Shown: one piece after another, positions 43,358-52,035 of the stretch
Layout: each line of letters starts with the position of its first letter
Position numbering within the stretch: position 1 is the stretch's first letter
NCBI RefSeq assembly: GCF_000690905.1
Contig: NZ_JMCL01000018.1
Span: forward strand, 62,001-126,000
Source: Pseudomonas sp. Ant30-3
GTDB taxonomy: Bacteria; Pseudomonadota; Gammaproteobacteria; Pseudomonadales; Pseudomonadaceae
DNA: 64,000 bases
Direction of reading: 5' to 3'
The notes under the pieces: generated by a model
The model's input: only the letters and a program-made list of their open reading frames with translations
Databases searched by the model: none
What the model was told of the DNA's origin: nothing
Translations under genes and position numbers: made by a program

Positions 43358-45319
43358 TTATTCGACCTCCAACAAAATCTGACGATTTTTGACCTGATCG
43401 CCGACCTGCACCTGCAAGCGCTTGAGCACGCCGTCGATCCCGGACTTCAGCGGATGCTCCATCTTCATGGCCTCAAGCACCACCAACAGTTGGCCTTTGC
43501 TGACCGGTGAACCTTCAGCGACCAGTACATCAACGATGGCCCCGTCCATGGGCGCCTTGAGGGTACCGGAAGTAACGCGCGTGCCGCCGGCGATCAAAGT
43601 CTGTGTCCGATCCAGCAGGTGCAGACCGCCCGGGCGCGTCCATAACCAGAGCTGCCCGGCCTCCATTCGATAGGCGTAATGCTGGCGGATCCCGTTGATT
43701 TCCAGCGTGGCCCAGCGACCGTCGCACGCCAAGACGTTCAGCTCAAAGACCTGCGCGCTTACTTCGATTTGATACGGTTCACCGCGCATAGCTTGCAGTT
43801 GCACCGGCCATTCCTGTTCCTCCAGACCGATGCGATAGTTCAGCGGCACGCTGGCGTTGTTCCTCCACCCCGCCAGCGCGACGGGGTGCGCGAGTGTTGC
43901 CGCTTGATAAAAAAAGGCCGCCGCGATCGCCAGTTCCTTGGCGTCGGGTACGTGCGGTTGTAGGCAAGGATGGTCGCTGAACCACGCTGGAATGAATCCG
44001 GTACTGAACTGGCCCTCGATGAATTGCGGATGATCGAGCAGGCCGGCCAGCAAGCGCTGATTGCTCTGCACACCGAGCAGCACGCTGTCCTGCACCGCCC
44101 GCAGCAACTTGCGTCGGGCCTCTTCGCGGGTTGCTCCGTGCGCGATGATCTTGCCCAGCATGGAGTCGTAAAAAGGGCTGACAGCCTGGCCTTCGCTCAG
44201 TCCATGGTCGATCCGCACACCCTCTTGCAGTGCGGGTTGCCACGCAGCAATCCGGCCAGTTTGCGGGAGGAAGTTCCGAGCGGGATCCTCGGCATACAGA
44301 CGCACTTCCATGGCGTGGCCGGTGAGTTGCACCTGCTCCTGACTCAGCGGCAGTGGCAAGCCTTCGGCAACCCGCAGTTGCCAGGCCACCAGATCGAGAC
44401 CGGTGATCAGCTCCGTCACCGGGTGTTCCACCTGCAGCCGGGTGTTCATTTCCAGAAAGTAGAATTGCCCGCGCGCATCCAGCAGAAATTCCACCGTCCC
44501 TGCGCCGACATAATTTACGGCACGCCCGGCTTTGAGCGCCGCCTCACCCATGGCCTGGCGCAAGTCGGCGGTCATGATCGGGCAGGGCGCTTCTTCAATG
44601 ACTTTCTGGTGCCGGCGCTGAATCGAGCAGTCGCGCTCGCCGAGGTAGATCAGATGGCCGTGATGATCGCCGAACAGCTGCACTTCCACGTGGCGCGGAT
44701 CGATCAAGGCTTGTTCGAGAATCAACTCATCGTTGCCAAAACCGTGCAGCGCTTCGGAGCGCGCGGTCCGCAGCTGTTCGAGCAGGTCCTCGGCATGCTG
44801 CACCAGACGCATGCCGCGTCCGCCGCCGCCGGCGCTGGCCTTGATCATCAGCGGATAGCCGATGCGCTCGGCTTCGCGGCTGAGCGTTGCATCGTCCTGC
44901 TCGGCGCCTTGATACCCCTTGATGCACGGCACGCCGGCCTCAAGCATGGCCAGTTTCGACAGGCGTTTGCTGCCCATCAGTTCGATCGCCTCTGGGCTCG
45001 GGCCGATGAAAGTGATGTCGGCGCATTGGCAGGCGAGGGCGAATTCGGCGTTTTCCGAGAGGAAACCGTAGCCGGGATGGATCGCGTCAGCGCCGGTACG
45101 TCGGGCGGCGTCGAGGATGGCCGGAATGTTCAGGTAGGAATGCTGCACGGCAGCCGGACCGATATTCACGGCTTCGTCGGCGATCTGCACGTGCAAGGAT
45201 TCGGCGTCGGCGTCGCTGAAGACGGCGACGGTGCGGTAGCCCAGGGCTTGCGCGGTGCGCTGGATGCGGCAGGCGATTTCACCGCGGTTGGCGATCAGGA
45301 TTTTTTTCAGGGTCGGCAT
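43358..45319 (-). CDS. atuF: Geranyl-CoA carboxylase alpha (biotin) subunit AtuF
   Basis: Biotin-dependent carboxylase subunit of 653 residues: biotin carboxylase domain (about 1-450; IANRGEIACRIQ, ASAGGGGRGMRLV, EMNTRLQVEHPVTE), a linker domain, and a C-terminal biotinyl domain with EAMKMEHPL around residue 620. With AtuC it carboxylates cis-geranyl-CoA to isohexenyl-glutaconyl-CoA in citronellol/geraniol degradation. The related LiuD of leucine catabolism has the same layout; identity as AtuF rests on the atuA-F context. It is last in the operon, behind a REP pair. Confidence 0.92.
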   Translation of the reverse strand: MPTLKKILIANRGEIACRIQRTAQALGYRTVAVFSDADAESLHVQIADEAVNIGPAAVQHSYLNIPAILDAARRTGADAIHPGYGFLSENAEFALACQCADITFIGPSPEAIELMGSKRLSKLAMLEAGVPCIKGYQGAEQDDATLSREAERIGYPLMIKASAGGGGRGMRLVQHAEDLLEQLRTARSEALHGFGNDELILEQALIDPRHVEVQLFGDHHGHLIYLGERDCSIQRRHQKVIEEAPCPIMTADLRQAMGEAALKAGRAVNYVGAGTVEFLLDARGQFYFLEMNTRLQVEHPVTELITGLDLVAWQLRVAEGLPLPLSQEQVQLTGHAMEVRLYAEDPARNFLPQTGRIAAWQPALQEGVRIDHGLSEGQAVSPFYDSMLGKIIAHGATREEARRKLLRAVQDSVLLGVQSNQRLLAGLLDHPQFIEGQFSTGFIPAWFSDHPCLQPHVPDAKELAIAAAFFYQAATLAHPVALAGWRNNASVPLNYRIGLEEQEWPVQLQAMRGEPYQIEVSAQVFELNVLACDGRWATLEINGIRQHYAYRMEAGQLWLWTRPGGLHLLDRTQTLIAGGTRVTSGTLKAPMDGAIVDVLVAEGSPVSKGQLLVVLEAMKMEHPLKSGIDGVLKRLQVQVGDQVKNRQILLEVE

Positions 45320-45360
45320 GCCTTTATTCCCTTGGTTGTTGCAGTGACAGTGGAGGCCGC

Positions 45361-45452
45361 ATCGCTGGCAAGCCAGCTCCTACAGGTTTTACTGCGTCTG
45401 AAAAATTGTGATCGGGCTGCAAAAATTGTGTAGGAGCTGGCTTGCCAGCGAT
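45361..45452. repeat. REP pair between atuE and atuF
   Basis: ATCGCTGGCAAGCCAGCTCC at 45361 and its inverse TGTAGGAGCTGGCTTGCCAG at 45429 form 24-base arms around 44 bases. The centre holds two copies of AAAAATTGTG (45401, 45421). It sits inside the atu operon, immediately after the atuE stop. Confidence 0.88.
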
Positions 45453-45456
45453 GCTT

Positions 45457-46254
45457 TCAAGGCGCCCACCCCGGCTTACGCTTTTGCATGAACGCCATTG
45501 TCCCCTCGATCCCTTCCGCGCCCGTCACCGCTTCGCTGAATCCTGTCGCGGCCTCATCCAGCAAGGCGTCGGACGGCTGCCTCGCACTCGCCAGCAAGAA
45601 TTTTTTGGTTCGCGCATTCGCCTCGGGCGCGCAGCACAACACGTGCGCCAATACTTCATCGAGGCGTTCTGCCAAGGCTTGCGGGTCATGCTCGACGAAG
45701 TGCACCAGGCCGATCTGCCGCGCGTAAATGCCATCGAAACGCGCCGCCGTCAGCGCCAGACGTCGCGCCTGAGTCAGACCAATGCGCTGCACCACGAACG
45801 GCGCGATCTGTGCGGGAAGCAAACCGAGGCTGGTCTCCGGCAGGCCGAATTGCGCCTGGTGATCGGCGAGGGCCACATCACTGACGCACGCCAGACCGAG
45901 ACCGCCGCCCAGCACGGCGCCTTGCAATACGGTGATGACCACCTGCGGCGCATGCTGGACTTCTTGTAACAGCGCGCCGAATGCGCGATTCAAGTCGCGG
46001 TACGCCGAAGCGCCTTGAGCGCGGGCCTCGGCCATGTCCCTGATATCACCGCCAGCGCAAAAATGCCCACCTGCGCCACCAATGACCAGGGCCCGTACAC
46101 TGCGATCGTCGCGCACCGTCACCAGTACCGACCTCAACTCGGCAACCATCTGCAGGCTCATGGCGTTGCGGCTGTCCGGCCGGTTCAGGGTGATGTGCAG
46201 CACGCCGTTGTGCAGTTCGAGTAATAACGTCTGGCAAACCGGCAGGGCGCTCAC
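45457..46254 (-). CDS. atuE: Isohexenyl-glutaconyl-CoA hydratase AtuE (enoyl-CoA hydratase family)
   Basis: Crotonase-superfamily enzyme of 265 residues. Oxyanion-hole segments are GGAGGHFCAGGDIRDM and LQGAVLGGGLGLACVSD. In the acyclic terpene pathway AtuE hydrates isohexenyl-glutaconyl-CoA. GTG 46254 overlaps the atuD stop (GTGA) and starts the family N terminus. The short spacing indicates translational coupling to atuD. Assignment relies on the cluster; LiuC of leucine degradation is a close relative. Confidence 0.92.
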   Translation of the reverse strand: MSALPVCQTLLLELHNGVLHITLNRPDSRNAMSLQMVAELRSVLVTVRDDRSVRALVIGGAGGHFCAGGDIRDMAEARAQGASAYRDLNRAFGALLQEVQHAPQVVITVLQGAVLGGGLGLACVSDVALADHQAQFGLPETSLGLLPAQIAPFVVQRIGLTQARRLALTAARFDGIYARQIGLVHFVEHDPQALAERLDEVLAHVLCCAPEANARTKKFLLASARQPSDALLDEAATGFSEAVTGAEGIEGTMAFMQKRKPGWAP

Positions 46255-47408
46255 TTCTTTTTCCCCGGCAAAGTGCCCATGAGTTTGCAAATGATGCCCA
46301 GCATGATTTCGTCCGCGCCGCCGCCAATCGACACCAGCCGCACGTCGCGATAGGCCCGGGCCACCGGGTTGTCCCACATGAAGCCCATACCGCCCCAATA
46401 TTGCAGGCAACTGTCGCTGACTTCGCGGCCCAGGCGTCCGGCCTTGAGTTTGGCCATCGACGCCAGCCGCGTGACATCCTGACCTTTGATGTATTGCTCG
46501 GTGGCCTGATACACCAGCGCGCGCAGGCATTCGATTTCGGTTTGCAGCTCGGCGAGACGGAAGTGGATGACCTGATTGTCGATCAGCGCGTTGCCGAAGG
46601 TCTTGCGCTCCTTGCAGTATTCGATGGTGCTGTCGATGCAGTATTCCAGGCCCTTGATCATGTTCGCCGCGCCGAACAGTCGCTCTTCCTGAAACTGCAG
46701 CATCTGCATCATGAACCCGGCGCCTTCATGGCCGATGCGATTTCGCTGCGGCACGCGCACGTCGTCGAAAAACACCTGGGCGGTTTCCGAACTGCGCATG
46801 CCGAGCTTGTCCAGGTGCGAGCTGAGGCTGATCCCCGGTGTGGTCATCGGCACCATGATCAGTGACTTGTTGATGTGCGGTTTGTCGTCAGACGTATTGG
46901 CCAGCAGGCAGATGAAGTCGGCGCTCGGCGAGTTGGTGATCCACATTTTGCTGCCGTTGATCACGTAATCATCGCCATCCTTGCGCGCGGTGGTTTTCAG
47001 CCCGGCGACATCGGAGCCGGCACCGACTTCGGAAACGCCAATGCAACCGACCTGTTCGCCGCTGATCGCCGGGCGCAGGAACTCTTCACGCAATTCATCG
47101 GAGCCGAAGCGGGCCAGGGCCGGGGTGCACATGTCGGTTTGCACGCCGATGGACATCGGAATGCCGCCGCAGCGAATGGTGCCGAACTCTTCGGCGGCCA
47201 CGATCGAGTAGCTGTAATCGAGCCCCATGCCGCCGAATTTTTCCGGCTTGGAAATGCCCAGCAGGCCGAGTTCGCCGGCCTTGCGGAAAATCTCGTAAAT
47301 GGGAAAACGCCCGGCTTTTTCCCACTCATCGACGTGCGGGTTGATCTCGTGGTCGACGAACTGGCGGACCGTGCGGCGCAGTGCTTCGTGTTCCTGGGTG
47401 AAGATCAT
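46251..47408 (-). CDS. atuD: Citronellyl-CoA dehydrogenase AtuD
   Basis: FAD-dependent acyl-CoA dehydrogenase of 385 residues, converting citronellyl-CoA to geranyl-CoA. Signatures GVSEVGAGSDVAGLKTTA and QYWGGMGFMWDNPVARAYRD are seen. The enzyme passes electrons to ETF. ATG 47408 (MIFTQEHEALRRTV) is preceded by AGGAGAAC; 12 upstream codons belong to the repeat region. It is separated from atuC by a 105-bp inverted repeat that may divide expression of the operon. Confidence 0.92.
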   Translation of the reverse strand: MIFTQEHEALRRTVRQFVDHEINPHVDEWEKAGRFPIYEIFRKAGELGLLGISKPEKFGGMGLDYSYSIVAAEEFGTIRCGGIPMSIGVQTDMCTPALARFGSDELREEFLRPAISGEQVGCIGVSEVGAGSDVAGLKTTARKDGDDYVINGSKMWITNSPSADFICLLANTSDDKPHINKSLIMVPMTTPGISLSSHLDKLGMRSSETAQVFFDDVRVPQRNRIGHEGAGFMMQMLQFQEERLFGAANMIKGLEYCIDSTIEYCKERKTFGNALIDNQVIHFRLAELQTEIECLRALVYQATEQYIKGQDVTRLASMAKLKAGRLGREVSDSCLQYWGGMGFMWDNPVARAYRDVRLVSIGGGADEIMLGIICKLMGTLPGKKK

Positions 47409-47433
47409 TTTTATTGTTCTCCTTTGATCCATG

Positions 47434-47538
47434 CTCGTTCCCACGCTCTGCGTGGTAACGCCTCTATGGACGCTCTGCGTCCGCTTTTGGAACGCGGAGC
47501 GTCCCGGGCTGCATTCCCACGCAGAGCGTGGGAACGAT
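47434..47538. repeat. Long inverted repeat of the GTTCCCACGC family inside the atu operon
   Basis: CGTTCCCACGCTCTGCGTGG near 47435 and its inverse ending at 47538 enclose smaller hairpins (GGACGCTCTGCGTCC at 47468). The family differs from the REP elements and recurs at 55431-55562. It covers the whole gap between atuC and atuD and touches the atuC stop codon. Confidence 0.88.
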
Positions 47539-49154
47539 CAAAATCTCGCTACGCCAAAAGTGTTGGGGTGCAGCCGCCGCACCTCGGCTTCGTGACAGAT
47601 GTCCAGCAGGTAGCCGAGCAAGGTCCGGGTATCGCGCGGGTCGATCAAACCGTCATCCCACAGATTGGCGCTGCCGTACAGCGCGGTGGATTGGCTGTCG
47701 AGTTTCTGCGCGGTGACCTGTTCCAGCATGTCGAGCATTTTCGGGTCCGGCACCAGACCCTCCTTGAGCTGTTTGGCCTCGGTGACAATGCGCAGCACTT
47801 TGCCGGCCTGAGCGCCGCCCATCACCGCGGTGCGACTGTTCGGCCAGGCGAAGATGAAGCGCGGGTCCAGGCCTCGGCCACACATCGCGTAATTGCCCGC
47901 GCCATACGAGCCGCCGACCACGATGGTCAATTTAGGCACCCGCGCATTGGCGACGGCCTGAATCATTTTGGCGCCGTGCTTGATGACGCCTTGCTGCTCT
48001 GACTCGGTGCCGACCATGAACCCGGTGGTGTTATGAAAAAACAGCAGCGGCGTCTGACTCTGGTCGCACAGCTGAATGAATTGCGCGGCCTTGCTGGCAC
48101 CCTTCGGGGTGATCGGACCGTTGTTGCCGATGAAGCCGCAGGCGCGTCCTTGAATGTGCAGATGGCCGCAAATCGTTTGCTGGTCGAACTCGCTTTTGAA
48201 TTCCAGAAACCTTGAGCCATCGGCAATCCGCGCGATGATTTCCCGCACGTCGTAAGGTTTTTTCGGATCGTCCGGGATCAGCCCCAACAATTCATCGATC
48301 GGGTAGAGCGGTTCGTCCACCGCAAGCTCGGCCAGCCACGGCAGTTGCTCGTTCCAGCCCAGCAGGCTGACGATCTCGCGCGCTTGCCGCACGCCGTCGG
48401 CATCGTTTTCGGCCAGGTACTCTGCGGTACCGGCGACTTGCGCGTGCATTTCGGCGCCGCCCAATTCTTCATCGGTGGCGATTTCACCGGTCGCCGCTTT
48501 CAACAACGGCGGCCCGGCGAGAAACAACTTGGCCTTGCCCCGCACCACCACCACGTAATCGGACAAGCCCGGCTGATAGGCGCCGCCTGCAGTCGCCGAG
48601 CCGTGCACTACGGTAATCTGCGGCAAGCCCATGGCCGACATCCGCGCCTGATTGGCAAAGCTGCGCGCGCCTTCGACGAAAATATCTGCCGCGTAATTAA
48701 GGTTGGCGCCGCCGCTTTCCGCGAGGGTGATCACCGGCAGTTTGTTCTCGGTGGCGATCTGTTGCAGGCGCAGGGATTTTTTCAGGCCGCTGGGGGAAAT
48801 GGTCCCGCCCTTGATTGCGCTGTTGTTCGCCACCACCAGCACGCGCACCCCGGACACATAACCAATCCCGGCAATCAACCCGCCGCCGGCTGAACTGCCG
48901 TCCTTGTCGTCATGCAATTTATAGCCGGCCAGGCTCGCCAGCTCGAGGAACGGGGCGCCGGGGTCGAGCAGCAGATTGAGGCGTTCGCGGGGTAGCAATT
49001 GTCCGCGTTTTTCGAATTTGCCTTTGGCTTCCGCCGCCTTGTTCAGCACGCTCTGCTCGAGTTGACGGACCTGTTCGATGCCGACCAGCATCGCGGCACG
49101 GTTGCTGGCGAATTGTTCGCTGTGCGGGTCGATGTGCGACTGGATCACCGGCAT
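47538..49154 (-). CDS. atuC: Geranyl-CoA carboxylase beta subunit AtuC
   Basis: Carboxyltransferase subunit of 538 residues with two crotonase-like halves: SSAGGGLIAGIGYVSG... and HGSATAGGAYQPGLSDYVVVV in the N-terminal half, GGSYGAGNYAMCGRGLDPRFIF in the C-terminal half. With AtuF it carboxylates the branched methyl group of geranyl-CoA. Length and motifs also fit methylcrotonyl-CoA carboxylase beta (LiuB); the atu neighbours decide. The start codon lies three bases after the atuB stop. Confidence 0.93.
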   Translation of the reverse strand: MPVIQSHIDPHSEQFASNRAAMLVGIEQVRQLEQSVLNKAAEAKGKFEKRGQLLPRERLNLLLDPGAPFLELASLAGYKLHDDKDGSSAGGGLIAGIGYVSGVRVLVVANNSAIKGGTISPSGLKKSLRLQQIATENKLPVITLAESGGANLNYAADIFVEGARSFANQARMSAMGLPQITVVHGSATAGGAYQPGLSDYVVVVRGKAKLFLAGPPLLKAATGEIATDEELGGAEMHAQVAGTAEYLAENDADGVRQAREIVSLLGWNEQLPWLAELAVDEPLYPIDELLGLIPDDPKKPYDVREIIARIADGSRFLEFKSEFDQQTICGHLHIQGRACGFIGNNGPITPKGASKAAQFIQLCDQSQTPLLFFHNTTGFMVGTESEQQGVIKHGAKMIQAVANARVPKLTIVVGGSYGAGNYAMCGRGLDPRFIFAWPNSRTAVMGGAQAGKVLRIVTEAKQLKEGLVPDPKMLDMLEQVTAQKLDSQSTALYGSANLWDDGLIDPRDTRTLLGYLLDICHEAEVRRLHPNTFGVARF

Positions 49155-49157
49155 GGC

Positions 49158-50042
49158 TTATTCCTTGTCCTTGGGGACGTCCGGCTGCAGCACTTGCGGC
49201 AAGTACGCGCGATGAAAACCGTTATAGGATTCGCTGTTCTGCGCCTTGTGCAACGGCCACGCCCGACCGCCGAGGCTGGCGGCGCCATCGATGCGCAGGG
49301 TGCTGCCGCTGACGAAAGCGGCAGCCGGGCTGAGCAGAAACACGATCGCCGCGCTGACTTCCGATTCGGTGCCGATGCGTTTGAGTGGCACGTGCTCGCG
49401 CAAGGTCGGAATTACCGCTTTGAAGGCGCCTTCGTAGGTGTCCATGCCGCTCGACGCGATCCAGCCCGGCGCCACCGCGTTGACTCGCACCCCGGCATAA
49501 CCCCATTCGAGCGCGGCGGTCTTGGTCAGGTTGTCCATGCCCGAGCGCGCCGCCCCCGAGTGACCCATGCCGGGCATGCCGCCCCACATGTCGGCGAGCA
49601 TGTTGACGATGGCGCCGCCGTGCTTGCTCATGGATTGATTGAACACCTCGCGGGCCATCAGGAAACCGCCGACCAGGTTGGTGCGCATTACGGTTTCAAA
49701 ACCCTTCTGATTGATCGAGGCCAGTGGCGCCGGATATTGCCCGCCGGCATTGTTGACCAGACCATGAATCGGGCCGTGCTTGCCGATCAAATCGCTGATC
49801 AGCTGGCGGACCGCTTCTTCGTCACGAATGTCGCAGGTCGCCCAGTCAGCCTGGCCGCCGTCTTCGGCAATCTCCGCCGCGACGGTTTGCAGCTTGTCGG
49901 CCTTGCGCCCGATCAGCAGCACCCGCGCGCCGAGCGCCGCCAGTTCGTGTGCCGTGCAACGGCCGATGCCGCTGCCACCGCCGGTGACGATAATGGTCTG
50001 ACCGGCAAACAGATCGGTTTTGAAAATCGAATCGTAGGCCAC
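49158..50042 (-). CDS. atuB: Short-chain dehydrogenase/reductase AtuB
   Basis: SDR protein of 294 residues. The cofactor site is TGGGSGIG at 20-27, followed by LVNNAGGQYP near 95-104. The canonical YxxxK catalytic motif is absent; the aligned place reads HSGAARSGMDNLTK (161-174), with Ser162 and Arg166 at the Tyr and Lys positions. This resembles 2,4-dienoyl-CoA and trans-2-enoyl-CoA reductase-type SDRs. AtuB is an unassigned step in the published terpene pathway. GTG 50042 with AGGGG upstream; 12-base gap to atuA. Confidence 0.9.
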   Translation of the reverse strand: MAYDSIFKTDLFAGQTIIVTGGGSGIGRCTAHELAALGARVLLIGRKADKLQTVAAEIAEDGGQADWATCDIRDEEAVRQLISDLIGKHGPIHGLVNNAGGQYPAPLASINQKGFETVMRTNLVGGFLMAREVFNQSMSKHGGAIVNMLADMWGGMPGMGHSGAARSGMDNLTKTAALEWGYAGVRVNAVAPGWIASSGMDTYEGAFKAVIPTLREHVPLKRIGTESEVSAAIVFLLSPAAAFVSGSTLRIDGAASLGGRAWPLHKAQNSESYNGFHRAYLPQVLQPDVPKDKE

Positions 50043-50054
50043 GGCGGCAGTCCC

Positions 50055-51857
50055 CTAGTTGACCTGGTCGGCGATGCTCTGCGGCACCGGAATCTGGATC
50101 TCCAGCAATTGCTGGGCGAACGCTTTGCCCTGTGGATCAATGCGCAAACTGGCCACGCCACCGCCGCCCAAGGCGTTTTCCAAAAGAAAGTTGAGGCTGT
50201 GGGTGGCGGGCAGGTACCAGCGATTTACGCGACCGTGGATCGGGTCGAGCACGTGGCGCATCCAGTCGACGATCACTTCCGGGGTCAGCGCTTCGGCGAT
50301 CCACGGCAGGAATTCCGGTTCGCGGGCCATGACCCCGATGTTGCTGTGATTGCCTTTGTCGCCAGAGCGCGCGACCGCCAATTTGACCAAGGCCACACTG
50401 GCGTCGGCCCGGCCATCCGGTTTTGGCGGCTCCACTGGAACCGGCAAGTCCGCCGTATCGAGCCGCTCGATGGCGGGCAGCGTGCAAGGATGGCGCTGGT
50501 TCCCGAAATCGATTTGCAGGTCGCAGGCTGTTTTGTCGATCAGAAACGAAAACAGGCGGATCAGCGGATACACGGTCGGCCGTCCGCCGACGATGCCGGT
50601 CAAGCCCGGCGCCATGCCAGTGGCGGCCTGGGCGATTTCCCGGGAGAACAGGATCAGCGCCTGTTTGTGCGGATGGCGCACGGCGAGCTTGATCACCACT
50701 TCGCGGCTGTCCTGACGCTGGCCATGCGGGCCGTAAGTGGCCTCGCTGCCGAGCAGTTCGATATTCACTTCGCTGTACGGTACCCAGCCACGCTGACTGA
50801 ACATTTCCGAGGTCTTGCTGATGATGGCTGCACTGACCCGACGCGCCTTGTCGACCGCATTGATACCAGCGATCAAACAACTGGCGGTGCAACGAAATCC
50901 ATCAAGATACGTCGCGCTGACCTTGTATTGATCGGGCGGCGGCAGGCCTTTGGCACCGTGCACCTGCACCGCATTGCGGCCCTGTTGAACAAGTTTCACC
51001 TGGGTGAAATCACAGACAACGTCTGGCAGTAGATACGCCTGTGGATTGCCGATTTCGTAAAGCATTTGCTCGCCGACGGTCAGCGGTGTGATCAGCCCGC
51101 CGGAGCTTTCGGGTTTGCTGACGATGAACTGGCTGTCGGCGCTGACCTCGACGATCGGAAAACCGATGTGCTCGTAGTCCGGCACCTCGCGCCAATCGGT
51201 GAAGTTGCCGCCGGTGCACTGCGCGCCGCATTCGATGATGTGCCCGGCCAGTGCGGCCTGCGCGAGTTTGTCGTAATCCTGCCAGGACCAGGCGAATTCA
51301 TGCACCAACGCGGCGCTGACCACCGCGCTGTCGACCACGCGGCCGGTGATGACGATGTCCGCGCCCAGGCGCAGTGCTTCGACAATTCCCGGCGCGCCGA
51401 GGTAGGCGTTGGTCGACACGCACATCGGCGGCAGCGCAGCGCCGCTGAACATTTCCTTGATACTGCTGGCGCTGAGCTGTTTGAACTGTGGCTGCAAGTC
51501 GTCGCCGAGCAGCACGGCGATCTTCAGGTTCACGCCCGCTTTGTCGCAAGCCGATTGCAGCGCGGCGGCGCAGGCCTGCGGATTGACCCCGCCGGCGTTG
51601 CTGATGACGCGGATTTTTTGTTCGGCAAGCTGAGGCAGGAGGGGGCCGAGCACTTCGATGAAGTCACTGGCGTAACCCGCCTGTGGATCTTTCATTCGTG
51701 CGCCGGCCATGATCGACATCGTGATTTCGGCCAGGTAATCGAACACCAGGTAGTCCAGGCGTCCGCCTTTAACCAGTTGCGCCGCAGCGGTCGAGGTGTC
51801 GCCCCAGAACGCGCTGGCGCAACCGATGCGGATTGTTTTGGGCGCAGTCAACGGCAT
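50055..51857 (-). CDS. atuA: Acyclic terpene utilisation protein AtuA (DUF1446)
   Basis: Protein of 600 residues with the DUF1446 region over about 10-460 (IRIGCASAFWGDTS, VITGRVVDSAVVSAALVHEF, GAKGLPPPDQYKVSATYLDG) and a C-terminal AtuA-like domain of about 100 residues (VALVKLAVARSGDKGNHSNIGV). AtuA is required for growth on citronellol in P. aeruginosa but its reaction is not established. ATG 51857 follows GGAGGTGACT, an excellent ribosome site. First gene of the operon, facing atuR. Confidence 0.95.
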   Translation of the reverse strand: MPLTAPKTIRIGCASAFWGDTSTAAAQLVKGGRLDYLVFDYLAEITMSIMAGARMKDPQAGYASDFIEVLGPLLPQLAEQKIRVISNAGGVNPQACAAALQSACDKAGVNLKIAVLLGDDLQPQFKQLSASSIKEMFSGAALPPMCVSTNAYLGAPGIVEALRLGADIVITGRVVDSAVVSAALVHEFAWSWQDYDKLAQAALAGHIIECGAQCTGGNFTDWREVPDYEHIGFPIVEVSADSQFIVSKPESSGGLITPLTVGEQMLYEIGNPQAYLLPDVVCDFTQVKLVQQGRNAVQVHGAKGLPPPDQYKVSATYLDGFRCTASCLIAGINAVDKARRVSAAIISKTSEMFSQRGWVPYSEVNIELLGSEATYGPHGQRQDSREVVIKLAVRHPHKQALILFSREIAQAATGMAPGLTGIVGGRPTVYPLIRLFSFLIDKTACDLQIDFGNQRHPCTLPAIERLDTADLPVPVEPPKPDGRADASVALVKLAVARSGDKGNHSNIGVMAREPEFLPWIAEALTPEVIVDWMRHVLDPIHGRVNRWYLPATHSLNFLLENALGGGGVASLRIDPQGKAFAQQLLEIQIPVPQSIADQVN

Positions 51858-51887
51858 AGTCACCTCCGACGGAATGGTTCCGAGACT

Positions 51888-51949
51888 ACCAAGCAAGCGC
51901 TTGGTTTGTAAACGGGCGCTACGATCTTCCTGCCGAGCGCTTGCTTGGT
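51888..51949. promoter_or_regulatory. AtuR operator: 13-bp inverted repeat in the atuA-atuR intergenic region
   Basis: ACCAAGCAAGCGC (51888-51900) and its perfect inverse GCGCTTGCTTGGT (51937-51949) are 36 bases apart between the divergent genes. P. aeruginosa AtuR is known to bind 13-bp inverted half-sequences at the equivalent place. A smaller dyad, CCAAGC/GCTTGG, lies within 51889-51904. Bound AtuR would cover both promoters. Confidence 0.82.
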
Positions 51950-52035
51950 TGCCTGCGCCAGCTTAAATTGCCGGCGCTACGGCGCTGTTTTCGCGGCGCT
52001 CGGCGTATTGATTGATCGACTGTAGGAGAGAACGG

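Noticed and set aside
48999..51032. 677-codon plus-strand open frame opposite atuC, atuB and atuA
   Set aside because: It crosses three real genes on the other strand, and its composition (rich in His, Arg, Gln, Ala) is typical of antisense shadows.
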